Assembly (NCBI GenBank): GCA_025769875.1
Contig: JAGFNK010000569.1
Coordinates: 1 to 33,261 of the forward strand
DNA length: 33,261 bases
Direction of reading: 5' to 3'
Source of the DNA: Russula earlei
Lineage: Eukaryota; Basidiomycota; Agaricomycetes; Russulales; Russulaceae
Part shown: piece after piece, positions 8,639 through 17,076 of the stretch
Layout of the letters: every line of letters begins with the position of its first letter
How positions within the stretch are numbered: the stretch's first letter is position 1
Notes under the pieces: generated by a model
The model's database searches: none
The model's input: only the letters and a program-made list of their open reading frames with translations
Told to the model about the DNA's origin: nothing
Made by a program: the position numbers and the translations under genes

Positions 8639-9717
8639 AAATATGGTATATCAAAGTACGTGCGCCCTCCTTCGGTTTGGTTCTGGGCTAAACATATCTT
8701 GCAGTAAGACAAAGTCCCAAACAACGCTGTAATATCAAAAAAAGATGCCGGTTTGACGCGCGCGAACACGACCAGCATGCGCTATCCCTGCCTCTTTTTT
8801 TTTGTTTTCCCGCGGACGCTGCCCCTATGGCTGGGAGTGCGAGTACTTGGACACGCTTCCCGACCCAGAACGCGCATTACCTGACTCGAGCGAGGATTGC
8901 TTCGCGCGCGACAAGTTTTCGGACTGCCGTGACGACATGGGTGGTGTCGGCACGTTCACACGACAAAACCGCACGCTTTATGTTGGGCGTGTATCAAAGA
9001 GACTGGCGCTGGGCCCGAGACGGAAGATGTCGTGAGACGACATTTCAAAAGAGTGGGGGTGGGATCGAACACAGTGCGTCGCCGTCCCCCCTGCGCTCCT
9101 CTGTGCGGTGTTTGACCTGACGAACATCTCTCTTTTTCGCAGTACGTGTCCTCCAATATCGCTCGGTTCGCGTTCGTCACCTACGTCTCGGAGCACAACG
9201 CACAGTTCGCCAAAGAAGCAATGTCCTGCCAGTCCATGGACAATGATGAAATTCTCAACGTCCGTTGGGCGACCGAAGACCCGAATCCCACCTCCAAGGT
9301 CGCGGAAAAACGTCGCCTTGAGGAGATGGGTCAGGCAGCCATCCCGTGCCAGGATGGACCCGCCCGTGATTTGACGCCATGCAAGCCATTCGTGGGCGCT
9401 TGAGGAGGGCCGCGATTATCAGGCAGACGACGGTGTCATAGATGAAGATCTGGAAGAGGAAGACGACGGCGGGGGGGAAGAGGAGACGAATTGAAGGGCC
9501 TGATACGGAGGTGCCCTCTGCGCCGCAGGAGACTGTGCCAGAGACATCTCAGAGGTTGCTGAGTGCGGAGACGTTGGAGAGTCTCCGTTACTTCTCTGAG
9601 CTACGGCGACAGACTGGCGCCGCACTAGCACCTCCGAGTCCCGCTGTCCTAGCCAAGGCCCAGCGACCTTCTGCAGGGCTGGGACTTGGTGATCATGGCA
9701 GCGATGATGATGATTAG
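8639..9717 (+). pseudogene. CWC2: CWC2, 3' fragment downstream of the retrotransposon, frameshifted
   Basis: After the split intron (acceptor TATGTAG at 8638) the fragment resumes with IWYIK (8641-8655). An intron follows at 8656-8704, then remnants of KTKSQT and CNIKKDAGLTRA. Next comes the torus/CCCH region (RGRCPYGWECEYL, 8811 on), then DMGGVGTFTRQNRTLYVGR (RRM RNP2) and, after an intron at 9074-9142, AFVTYVSEHNAQFAKEAM (RNP1 side) and ILNVRWATEDPNPTSKVAEK. The acidic and Ser-rich C-terminus ends at TAG 9715-9717. No single frame connects these blocks. Frame changes are needed near 8724, in the T9 tract 8795-8803, near 8996, near 9342, at 9369-9395 and near 9480. A block of about ten residues normally found after the WYNK motif is missing. 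Either this copy is decayed or the consensus has many indels. Confidence 0.85.
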
Positions 9718-9777
9718 GACGTTTTGTCAGTATTTTCGTAACATTCGTGGACATCTCAAAATCAGTAGTAGCGACAT

Positions 9778-11121
9778 CTACGGAAGATCATCGTTGGTTG
9801 ATACCAGGCGAATCCGTTTGTTCTCCGCCGCAAGATCCTCGTCCTCCTGACGGCGGTACTTGGACAGATCCCAGTCCTCCTCCTCCTCATCGGAATCTTG
9901 GAACCACTCTGGGTTATACTGGAATAGATCGCGCCCGCTCATACCGCTGCTATTGCCCGCGGCCGCCTACACGTCCTTCGCCTTGCGCAGCACGTCCGCC
10001 TCGGCTTCCTTCTTGTCCATGCGCGTCTGCTTCCACTCGGCGAACGTTTCACGTTTGTGCCGCTGAGAACGGGGAAAAGAAAATGTGATTTTGTGCACGG
10101 CCGATGGCTCTGGCGTTGAACGGACGCACCTCGACGTCTAGGAACTCCTCCAGGCTTATCATGTTCGCCTTCTCTGCCTCCTCCAGCGCTTTTCGTTGGG
10201 ACTTGAGTACGAACCCGGGTGGGAGAGCGTGTCGATATTGACATGAATCACCGTGGGGACATTGCCAGAACCATCCGAATCTGTGATGATGAACGAGATA
10301 TTGAAACTTAACGTGAACGTCGTGTTGACGGATGGAATGAAGCCCTCACTTCTGGGTCTCGACGGCCTCGATGAAGTACTTGCACACGATCTAAAATGAA
10401 ACAAGTCGAAAGGGTGTGAGAATAAGAGCGGGACGCCTACGTGTGTCGTGTTCCGTGGATTTCCATGCTTGGACAGGATGACACTCCGTAGCTTTTCCTC
10501 GTCCCACTTGTCCATGGTGTCTAAGAAGCATGGGCTCTTGGTCAACACCGGGCCTCATGCACGACAAAACGTACCTGTGAGTTTATCCTCCCGGTTATCC
10601 TCGTGCAGATTCCCTTTCTCCACTCTCCGCTCCACGTCCCGATCATGGCTGAACTTGCACTTGCTGCCCTTCTCGCAGCGGCCTACTTTGAAAAACTCAC
10701 ACAGCACGGTCTTCGGGTCCATTCCGAAGGGCACCTTCTGTGTCTGCACGGGCTTGAAGAGCGCCGCCTCCTCTTTCCGGCGCTTCTCCTCCTCGGCCTT
10801 CTCCTTCGCCCGCAGCTCTTTCTCCCTCTCCTTGGCGAGCGTTTCGCGCGACTTTCCGGCCGTCGAAGCCTGCGCCTGGATTTGGGCGACCTGCTTCCGC
10901 ACCTTGGCCGATTTGTTTTTATATTTTATAAATTTATTCAAGGCGACGTCACTGTCCCTGGCGTTGAGGAGCCCGTAGCGAAGAGGTGGGACGCACGTAC
11001 TTCATGCCGAAGGTCTGCATGTCGCCAACACGGAACGGGTGATGCGTAGGTCTTTGCTTACCTTGTCGACTTTGACCTTTGAAGATGATGAGGCCTGATT
11101 CTGTTGCTTTTTCGGAGGCAT
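9778..11121 (-). CDS. TMA46: Tma46-like CCCH zinc-finger protein, with internal TAG
   Basis: Exons: 11062-11121, 11001-11014, 10575-10957 (acceptor 10951 also possible), 10441-10520, 10350-10390, 10130-10280, 9778-10062; total length is divisible by three. The protein starts [19 protein letters not shown] and contains [10 protein letters not shown], a charged coiled-coil segment and a first CCCH finger ([19 protein letters not shown]). Then come [17 protein letters not shown] and a second finger (C-KYF ... [14 protein letters not shown]), and the C-terminal motif [13 protein letters not shown]. This is the Tma46/ZC3H15 family, the partner of the translational GTPase Rbg1/DRG1. Oddities: an in-frame TAG at 9967-9969 where the family has Gln, removing the last 62 residues; about ten residues missing between RHK and ETFAEWK; and an atypical segment at the exon 2-3 junction. 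It converges on CWC2 (60 bp between stops). Confidence 0.85.
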
Positions 11122-12310
11122 CTTTGACACGATTATGCGGTTCGTTCGTTGCTCAAGCTCAAATCGTTAATGACCAGACCAAGCGTCTCGACAGGTTGAG
11201 AGCGGCCCGCCAACCGCCCTCTCCTCGCCACCACGATCTCCGTCAAACGCCTTAACCTCGACGCTCCTTGAAGCTCGTCGAACCTGGAGGAGGAGAAAGA
11301 AAAGGGAAAGGCGAGGAGGCAGATTGTCAAGCCAAATCTTTCGAGAGCGAAGCCTTGGCCCGTCCAAGCCATGGGATGTTCAGCCCCTTTCCTACTATTT
11401 GAAAGCTTACCCAAAAGCCATTCATCGTCATCTCTGTCCGCATTGCCAGTCCTCTCTGTGTCTTCTCCCCCACGCTACCGAGACAGTCCAAAGAACGAGG
11501 GCCCAGAGAAAAGGTCGACAACTCAGTGTCAGTCGGGGAGACTGTATCGTCCTTGTCAACAGGACTCTGAGCCTCCTCATAGCTCCCAGCGAGGCAGATA
11601 GAATCCAGGAGACCTTCGGCATCAACCACTGAATTAAGAGACGGAGAAGGAGTCATAACGACACAAATGAGGGTCCAGCACGCACAAGTGGGAAAGAGGG
11701 AACAAATTGTGTTTGTTTCCATTCCCTCTTTCTCACTGTGCGCACTGGACTCTGATCTGTGTCTTTATGACCCATTCTCCCCCTCTTCGTTCAGTAGTTA
11801 GGAGGCTCAGAGTCCTGTTGACAAGGACGCTACGGTCTCCCCGACTGGGATTTGACTGTTTATATTATTTTTGAGTCCGAATTTGTATTCCGTGGCATGC
11901 ACATTGGGTATAGAGAATGAGGTTCTTAAGTTGTCATTTCTTCGACAGTTTGGCACGCGTGCCCACCAGCCAGGAAGCCTTGGTTGCTGATGCTGTGTCG
12001 GTTTGTTTGTGTGTCCGTCTTCTCGTCTTTATGACATCTAGGCCTTACTGTGGACGCTCGAGGAATGAACTTACAATAGTCGAGAGGGAACTGTATCGGC
12101 AATCTATAGTAATCGTACACTTCGCACTCTATTGTAAAGCAACGTATACCTGCCCCACTCATCTAACCGACGCGGACTTTCTTTGCAGCTGAGGCCTGTC
12201 AGAGATCGCCGTCGCGCGTGTTTTTGCCATATCTTGTCTATCTGTGTAGTGTTGAATACAGGCACGGGAAATAGTAATACGTACGACGATTGTATTATGC
12301 GTATTGTATA
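11122..12310. other. Intergenic region between TMA46 and the transporter
   Basis: It includes the TMA46 promoter next to 11121 and the 3' flank of the transporter gene. No reading frame here resembles a known protein or has convincing splice sites. The one clear structure is the inverted repeat at 11530-11849. Confidence 0.5.
11530..11849. repeat. Imperfect foldback (inverted repeat) of about 320 bp
   Basis: Positions 11533-11577 match the reverse complement of 11800-11844 at 43 of 45 bases. The complementarity continues inward with gaps: 11630-11705 pairs with about 11713-11798, and the arms meet around GGAACAAA/TTTGTTTCC near 11709. The left arm carries about 48 bases (11578-11626) missing from the right arm. 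A transcript would fold into one long hairpin. No flanking target duplication was identified. Confidence 0.85.
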
Positions 12311-13793
12311 TCAATTGTGAGATCGTGGGTGTTGTACCATATCGTAGGCCAAAATGCCGAATGCTACTACGATCCCACCGGAGCCGGCCAAGTTCCAAGG
12401 GGTAATTACGTCCATGCCTTGCCCTACGGTGACATCGGATAGAAGAACGAGGACGATCGTCAGGAGGTTGCCTACAGAAACGACGATGGGTCCCCAAATG
12501 CCCAATAAAGTCTGGGAGTGCAAAAAATAAAAAAGGGGCGATCAATTCGAGTATGGAATGAAGGGTAATTATTACCAAGATTCCAGCATTAAAAACTAAG
12601 CCGGATCCCGCTATGCCGGCAATCGAGAGAACAGCAATGGGGCTATCTGGGAGGCGAAATCGTTCATATCCAGAATAGTGAAGGAGGGGCAGCATGATCC
12701 ACAGCGAGAGAAGGGTCATCAGCCCAATTCCGCAGGCGAGGAGGTTGGGGTGAAGCCCAAACGATGGCGGGTACACCGAGTCGTCGAGCTTCATGTCATC
12801 TTCGCTGAGTTCACCGGCAGGGATGCCATCCGAACCGGGGAGCGGGATGTACGTGCTACCGGTGTCAAATTCTGGATCCGAGGGCAACGCCGCATAGCGT
12901 TTATACATCACCTGGTACAGGCCGTACCCGATGGAGGCGAAAAGGGTGAGCAGGTCCCCGACGAGTGGCGCCTTGGGCTTGTCGGTCTCGGTCCTGAGTT
13001 CGAGGTCCTTGCGATGGTCGATGGGCGGCTCCGGTTGCTTCGCATCGCCGTACACGACTGCCAGGACGCCGAAGGTGGCGACGAGCACGGCGACGAGCTT
13101 GCGGAGCTCCCAGTTGAGCTTGAAGAGCCGCACTGTGATGATGTATGCGAAGAAGGCGTTCGTGTTCCAGATTGCGGTGACATCGCTGAGTCTGTACATG
13201 GACAGAGAAGTGAGCTAGATTGCCGTCCTGCCCACCTGCCACACAATGATTTGACGCTTACGGAGACAGCGACACGCTGACGAACCAGAGCAAGGAGGGC
13301 AGCGTGAGGCCAAGGGTCAGGAAGGCGGACAGACGAAACAAGAGGACATATGGGAACGGCGAGCGGAGAGTAGCAACGGGGCTCTGGTCGCTAGGGGCGA
13401 AATGGATCTTGACGGCGAGAGAGAGACCCGCCAGGATAGATTCCAAAGATGCGGACGTTGTGAGAACGAGGTAAAGTAGATGTAGTGGGAAGGTGAGGGC
13501 AAATGAGGAATGGACGACGTAGCTGCGGGAGACAAATGTATGAGGGATGTGTTCAACGAGGAATTGCTATTTGACGGCTCACAAGAGGAAGAATGGCTGT
13601 CTAAAGTGAAGCGTGCTTTGAACATACTTCATACACGAGGTTATATGCACGGATCGATCGAACGGAAGAGGACACGGACCTGAGTGAGTTGGCTCTCAAC
13701 GACAAAAGCAACGAGAGTCACGACGAAAAGAATGACAGCAGACTTTCCACCTAGACGGGGTAAGGAGAGTGCCCGCTCGGTGTGCGGGGGCAT
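12311..13793 (-). CDS. Ten-TM DMT/EamA transporter, Thi74/Yml018c (SLC35F)-like
   Basis: Exons 13680-13793, 13583-13626, 13262-13522, 12576-13191, 12311-12511; 411 residues with every junction in frame. The start (MPPHTERALSLPRLGGKSAV) leads into the first membrane helix (AVILFVVTLVAFVVES). Family landmarks follow: QLTQYVQSTLHFRQPFFLFY, TAIWNTNAFFAYI, LVAVLVATFGVLAVVYGD, GYGLYQVMYKRY and near the end GIWGPIVVSVGNLLTIVLV. About ten hydrophobic helices are split by a loop rich in acidic residues (about 210-260). Yeast relatives sit in the vacuolar membrane; substrates are not known with confidence, so none is assigned. Introns are 53-70 nt. Its start is 168 bp from the divergent bL36m start, so the two probably share a bidirectional promoter. 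Confidence 0.85.
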
Positions 13794-13961
13794 ATTGATA
13801 CTGGGAGGGGAAAGCTGCTAAAGATAGTGATGTCCTTGGTGTTGATAGCATATGTCTGAGTCTGAGACCACCACGTTGTGCACATCGGAGCGTGGCCAGC
13901 AGTGATAGGCCTCGGTACTTGTTCCACACTGACCAAACTTGGCTTGTTACCTCTCACTGCC
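13794..13961. promoter_or_regulatory. Shared divergent promoter: transporter and mitochondrial bL36m
   Basis: A 168-bp gap lies between start codons on opposite strands (13793 minus, 13962 plus) with no other gene in it. Both 5' ends must lie here or in each other's leader. No specific factor site was recognised. Confidence 0.55.
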
Positions 13962-14245
13962 ATGTTCAGCGCGTTACTCTCTTCCACGAGACCGCTCCTT
14001 TCGAGGGCGAGACTCGCCCAGTTCCATCCACATCATCATGTTACGCTACCAACAATGGCACCTTCCATCGCTCGAGCCATGAAAGTTCGGTCTTCCGTCA
14101 AAATAATGTGCGATGGCTGCAATGTCGTTCGAAGGAAAGGTCGCGTATACATCTTATGCGAAAAGAACCCTCGCCACAAGCAGGTCCGTGACGATTCTAC
14201 CGACTTTGTCAACCTGCGCTGACATGCACAAAGCGTCAAGGTTGA
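13962..14245 (+). CDS. RTC6: Mitochondrial large-subunit ribosomal protein bL36m
   Basis: Exons 13962-14183 and 14234-14245 encode 77 residues. Residues 1-39 are an Arg/Ser/Leu-rich N-terminus without acidic residues ([20 protein letters not shown]), typical of a mitochondrial presequence. From residue 40 the bacterial L36 core is clear: [20 protein letters not shown], then [15 protein letters not shown] with the zinc-ligand pattern C..C.....C....H. The 50-nt intron (GTCCGT...CTGAC...AAAG) joins the final Gln to a 12-nt exon encoding Arg-Gln-Gly-stop, which restores the universal HKQRQG end. Without splicing the tail would be unlike L36. The protein is part of the mitoribosome large subunit near the peptidyl-transferase region. 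Confidence 0.92.
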
Positions 14246-14430
14246 CAGAGACAGGCTCGTGTGTCATTTGTGACATGGTGCTGAGCTCGCACTCATTCCA
14301 TCTTTGTAGTACTCAACGCTGTCGTATGGGCCGATGCTTGTCCAGCATGACAGGCCTGCTCGCCTGGTACACAACTAAAATAGAATGGCGTTCGATCTAT
14401 GATACAGTAATTTGACCCCTTTCGCCAATT

Positions 14431-15208
14431 TCACTGTTCCCATTTTCTAGCCTCGCTACCCGCTGGCGGCTTGATGGGCACCGGAGCTTTCTTGACATCA
14501 TCCCAATTCGTGCTAAGTGCAGTACCGCCACTCTCCTGGAAACTTTTCATCATTGCCCGTTTCGTGTCATCGTCGGAATTGGTGAATAGATTCTGGAAGA
14601 ACTCGTTTAGTGTGCTGTCGCCGCTCACATTAGGGTCATCTGTGCTCGTTTTAGCGGTCTCCGATTCAAGAATGGTCTTGGTAACCCTGTCCCAATTTTT
14701 ACGGGCCTGCGGAAGGGTCGACCCGGCCTTTTGGCCGGAGGTGAACCAGAAGAGGAGTTGGCGAGAGCTAAGGGGTGACATGAGCAAAATTATGTGAACG
14801 TCGGTTGCTTAGGACGTACGATCAGGAGCATCCCCTACAAGCCCGCCCCAACGCCCTTGGGCTGCCTTTACAAGCCGAATCTCAACCTTGACTTTGCCCA
14901 CAATAAAGCTGGACTTGTCAGGGTCGATTTGGCCCTTCAGTGGCTGCAGATCTAGCTTTTTGTCGCCGTTCTCGTAATAAATCTGCCATAAAGGTTGTCA
15001 GGCTCGTTAATTCATCATTGGGGGCGTGGAGGAACGAACGCTGCGTGGCTGAAACTTCACGTTGACAAGGGTGGGGTCCGCACCGCGGTCGAAGACGGTA
15101 AGGGTGACTCTCTCATCAGTCTCGTAAAATTCGTGACTAGTATGTGAAGCATTGGAAAGCACAGTAAACGATGACACATTGAGAAGCGCACCGAAGCTGG
15201 GTAGCCAT
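14431..15208 (-). CDS. SGT1: Sgt1-like CS/SGS domain co-chaperone, one frameshift
   Basis: Exons 15192-15208, 15040-15136, 14820-14982, 14431-14767. The start MATQLRHEFYETDERVTLTV opens directly into a CS (p23-like, Hsp90-binding) domain, followed by VNVKFQPRS, YYENGDKKLDLQPLKGQIDP and VKVEIRLVKAAQGRWGGL. After a Ser/Pro linker comes an SGS domain: RKNWDRVTKTIL, DPNVSGDSTLNEFFQ, RAMMKSFQESGGTALSTNWD, ending KPPAGSEARKWEQ. Sgt1 links Hsp90 to SCF/kinetochore and NLR-type clients. No TPR domain is present, so this is a short form. The linker starts PLANSSSGSPPAKRPGRP in one frame while RKNWD is in another. One base is missing near 14697-14705, or an unusual alternative donor (GTCCTA, 14815) is used. 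Stops are convergent with bL36m and starts divergent from the GST gene. Confidence 0.82.
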
Positions 15209-15352
15209 TGTACAAGACCGAGGCAAAGGCAGAGGGACTGCTGAGGGGCGTGAGAGAGACGCTGAGGCGTGTGACATCACGGGGATTCGAGTCACACTTC
15301 CCAGCCTCGGAGGAGAGGAGAGGATCAGATACATCGCTATCATCACCACATC
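15209..15352. promoter_or_regulatory. Divergent promoter between SGT1 and the GST-like gene
   Basis: 144 bp separate the two start codons on opposite strands (15208 minus, 15353 plus). Both core promoters must overlap here. No named element was recognised. Confidence 0.5.
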
Positions 15353-16747
15353 ATGTCCCACTCCATCCCAAAGGCCGTGCTATATTATGACGTCCGCTCA
15401 GCCTGGTCCCTCGCAGGTCTGTTTTCTCCTGACAGATCGACCGACCCTGACTAATCTGTGCAAATTCAGTCCTGTTCGCCCTGTACGTTCGCACTCTTTT
15501 CATCTAGCATCAGTTGACACGTCATTCGCCAGGGAAGAAAAGGGTTATGGGAAAGATGAACTAGAACACAGGCCCGTTGACCTTTGTGTGTCTGGTTCGA
15601 GTGTGAGAACGATATCCGTTGACGCAACTACCGTTAGCCAAAGGCGAGACCTTTTCACCCACATTTCTACGCATCAATTCCAAAGGTAGCATCTATGCCA
15701 CATCTACCCATGCTCTTTCACCCAGAGGCGTCTTCAGGAACAGTACCAACTCTGGTTGTTCCATTCGAGGATACCTTGTCCTCTGATATGGAGAGTCGCT
15801 ACAAGGCCATCACTGAAACTGAAGCAAGTCCGCCACGCCATGTGTCAGACCTCTGGGGCTAAATCGCGTTGCATCGCAGGCCTTGATTACCTTCCTTGAC
15901 AAGTCGCGATCAATAATGTCTCAGACTCATACGACCTCTGCTGCTCCTGCCCCTGCATTGTCCCCTGCAACGGTGGCTCTGTCTTCCACAGCAAAGTCTA
16001 TCATCACCTTACTCCACTCAGCCCCTGCGTCACCCGAGATGCTTTTCCTCCTGAACGCCAAGAACCTTGCCGCACTTAGGACGATCGCGCCAAGTGTCTC
16101 GGCTTTCCTCAAAGGACGCAAAGAAGCGCTAGACCGTTACCTGGCGGAGGACGAAGCTAAAGAGGTTCGCTTATCCGAGAAAACCAAGTCATTCTGGTTG
16201 GAGAAGAAGGGCGCCATAGAGGGTCTACTGACTACTTTGAATGAAGCCGATAAGAGTGATACGGAATTGAGTGAGTCTGGAAGGAAAGCTCGAGAAGAGT
16301 ATCTCGAGAAATCGAAGGCGGCATGGCAAGTTGGTCTGGCAGTCGTGCTGAACAAACTGACGAAGGAACTGCTGCCTGGGCCGTACGCCCTTGGTACGCC
16401 ACGTCATCCGGCATGTATGAAGCTGCATTGACTTCACTTTTCGAGTGCAGGGGAACAGATATCAGTTGTAGATGTGCATCTTGCTGCATGGTTGCACGAG
16501 TTGGTCATTCTGACCGGGGGCAGTGCTCGAGACAACGGTACAGTAGCCATTGCCCGGCTTGAAGAACACGTTGGGGGGAGGATTTGCGTTCACTAAAGAT
16601 GTACCTTCGTTGCCAGCATCGGCGTCACCAACAACCAGCTCTGAGGGTCCACCGCCTGCGCCGGCCGCAACGGGACCGAGACCAAAGCTAGCGGTGTTGT
16701 GGGATGCGCTTGCATCGAGGCCTAGCTGGCAAAATGTGTTTGGTTGA
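15353..16747 (+). CDS. Glutathione S-transferase-like protein, one frameshift
   Basis: Seven exons: 15353-15416, 15470-15482, 15533-15585, 15638-15685, 15738-15823, 15880-16393, 16451-16747. N-terminal thioredoxin-fold half: KAVLYYDVRSAWSLAVLFAL, EEKGYGKDELEHRPVDLSKG, FSPTFLRINSKGTVPTLVVP (cis-Pro region) and ITFLDKSRS. The C-terminal helical half has LGEQISVVDVHLAAWLHELV, the usual GST-C 'D-h-H/h-AAW' motif, and ends KLAVLWDALASRPSWQNVFG. It probably conjugates or reduces small molecules with glutathione in the cytosol; substrate unknown. Oddities: a 13-nt second exon; intron 5 (15824-15879) reads only as a GC-AG intron (GCAAGT donor); and at the G6 run 16573-16578 one base too many shifts the last 57 codons. 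The protein is about 357 residues if that base is ignored. Confidence 0.82.
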
Positions 16748-17076
16748 AATTGTAGCCTTTTGTAGGAGTGATGCAATGCTAGTAGTAAAGCTGTTCGGGT
16801 TCACGTCGATGGTGACTGGCATCACAAGACAGATGAAATGAATGATGGGTGGGTGAACCAGTCCGACGGCACGGCACGGTACACCACGGCTAACCTTGTT
16901 TTGTTTCAACGCCAACAAACCTTTTACTTACCATCTCTCCCCCACGCTGGCACTAGCCTTCCGCTCGTTTTTATTTGGCTCCATCATACCGACCCTCGAA
17001 AGCCTGTCTGGCTTCCACAAGATACGCAACGTCAACGTTCCGTCAACGTTCGCTCCCTGCCACTCTTTTGCCTCTC
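16748..17076. other. Intergenic region upstream of the GT31 gene
   Basis: Holds the end of the GST gene and the promoter or leader of the glycosyltransferase. The GT31 frame is open back to 16975 without an earlier ATG. A 10-bp direct repeat GTCAACGTTC occurs at 17031 and 17042. Nothing else stands out. Confidence 0.45.

Noticed and set aside
9122..9180. Further +1 frameshift in CWC2 around the RNP1 motif
   Set aside because: The frame can be read either with a shift (RVLQYRS) or without (YVSSNIARF); not counted because I cannot decide without an alignment.
11327..11722. 131-codon minus-strand frame over the foldback
   Set aside because: Its apparent peptide repeat (PVDKD.TVSPT) is a by-product of the inverted repeat; no start context or family.
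11917..12192. 91-codon plus-strand frame
   Set aside because: No domain, composition looks random, and it runs into the 3' flank of the transporter gene.
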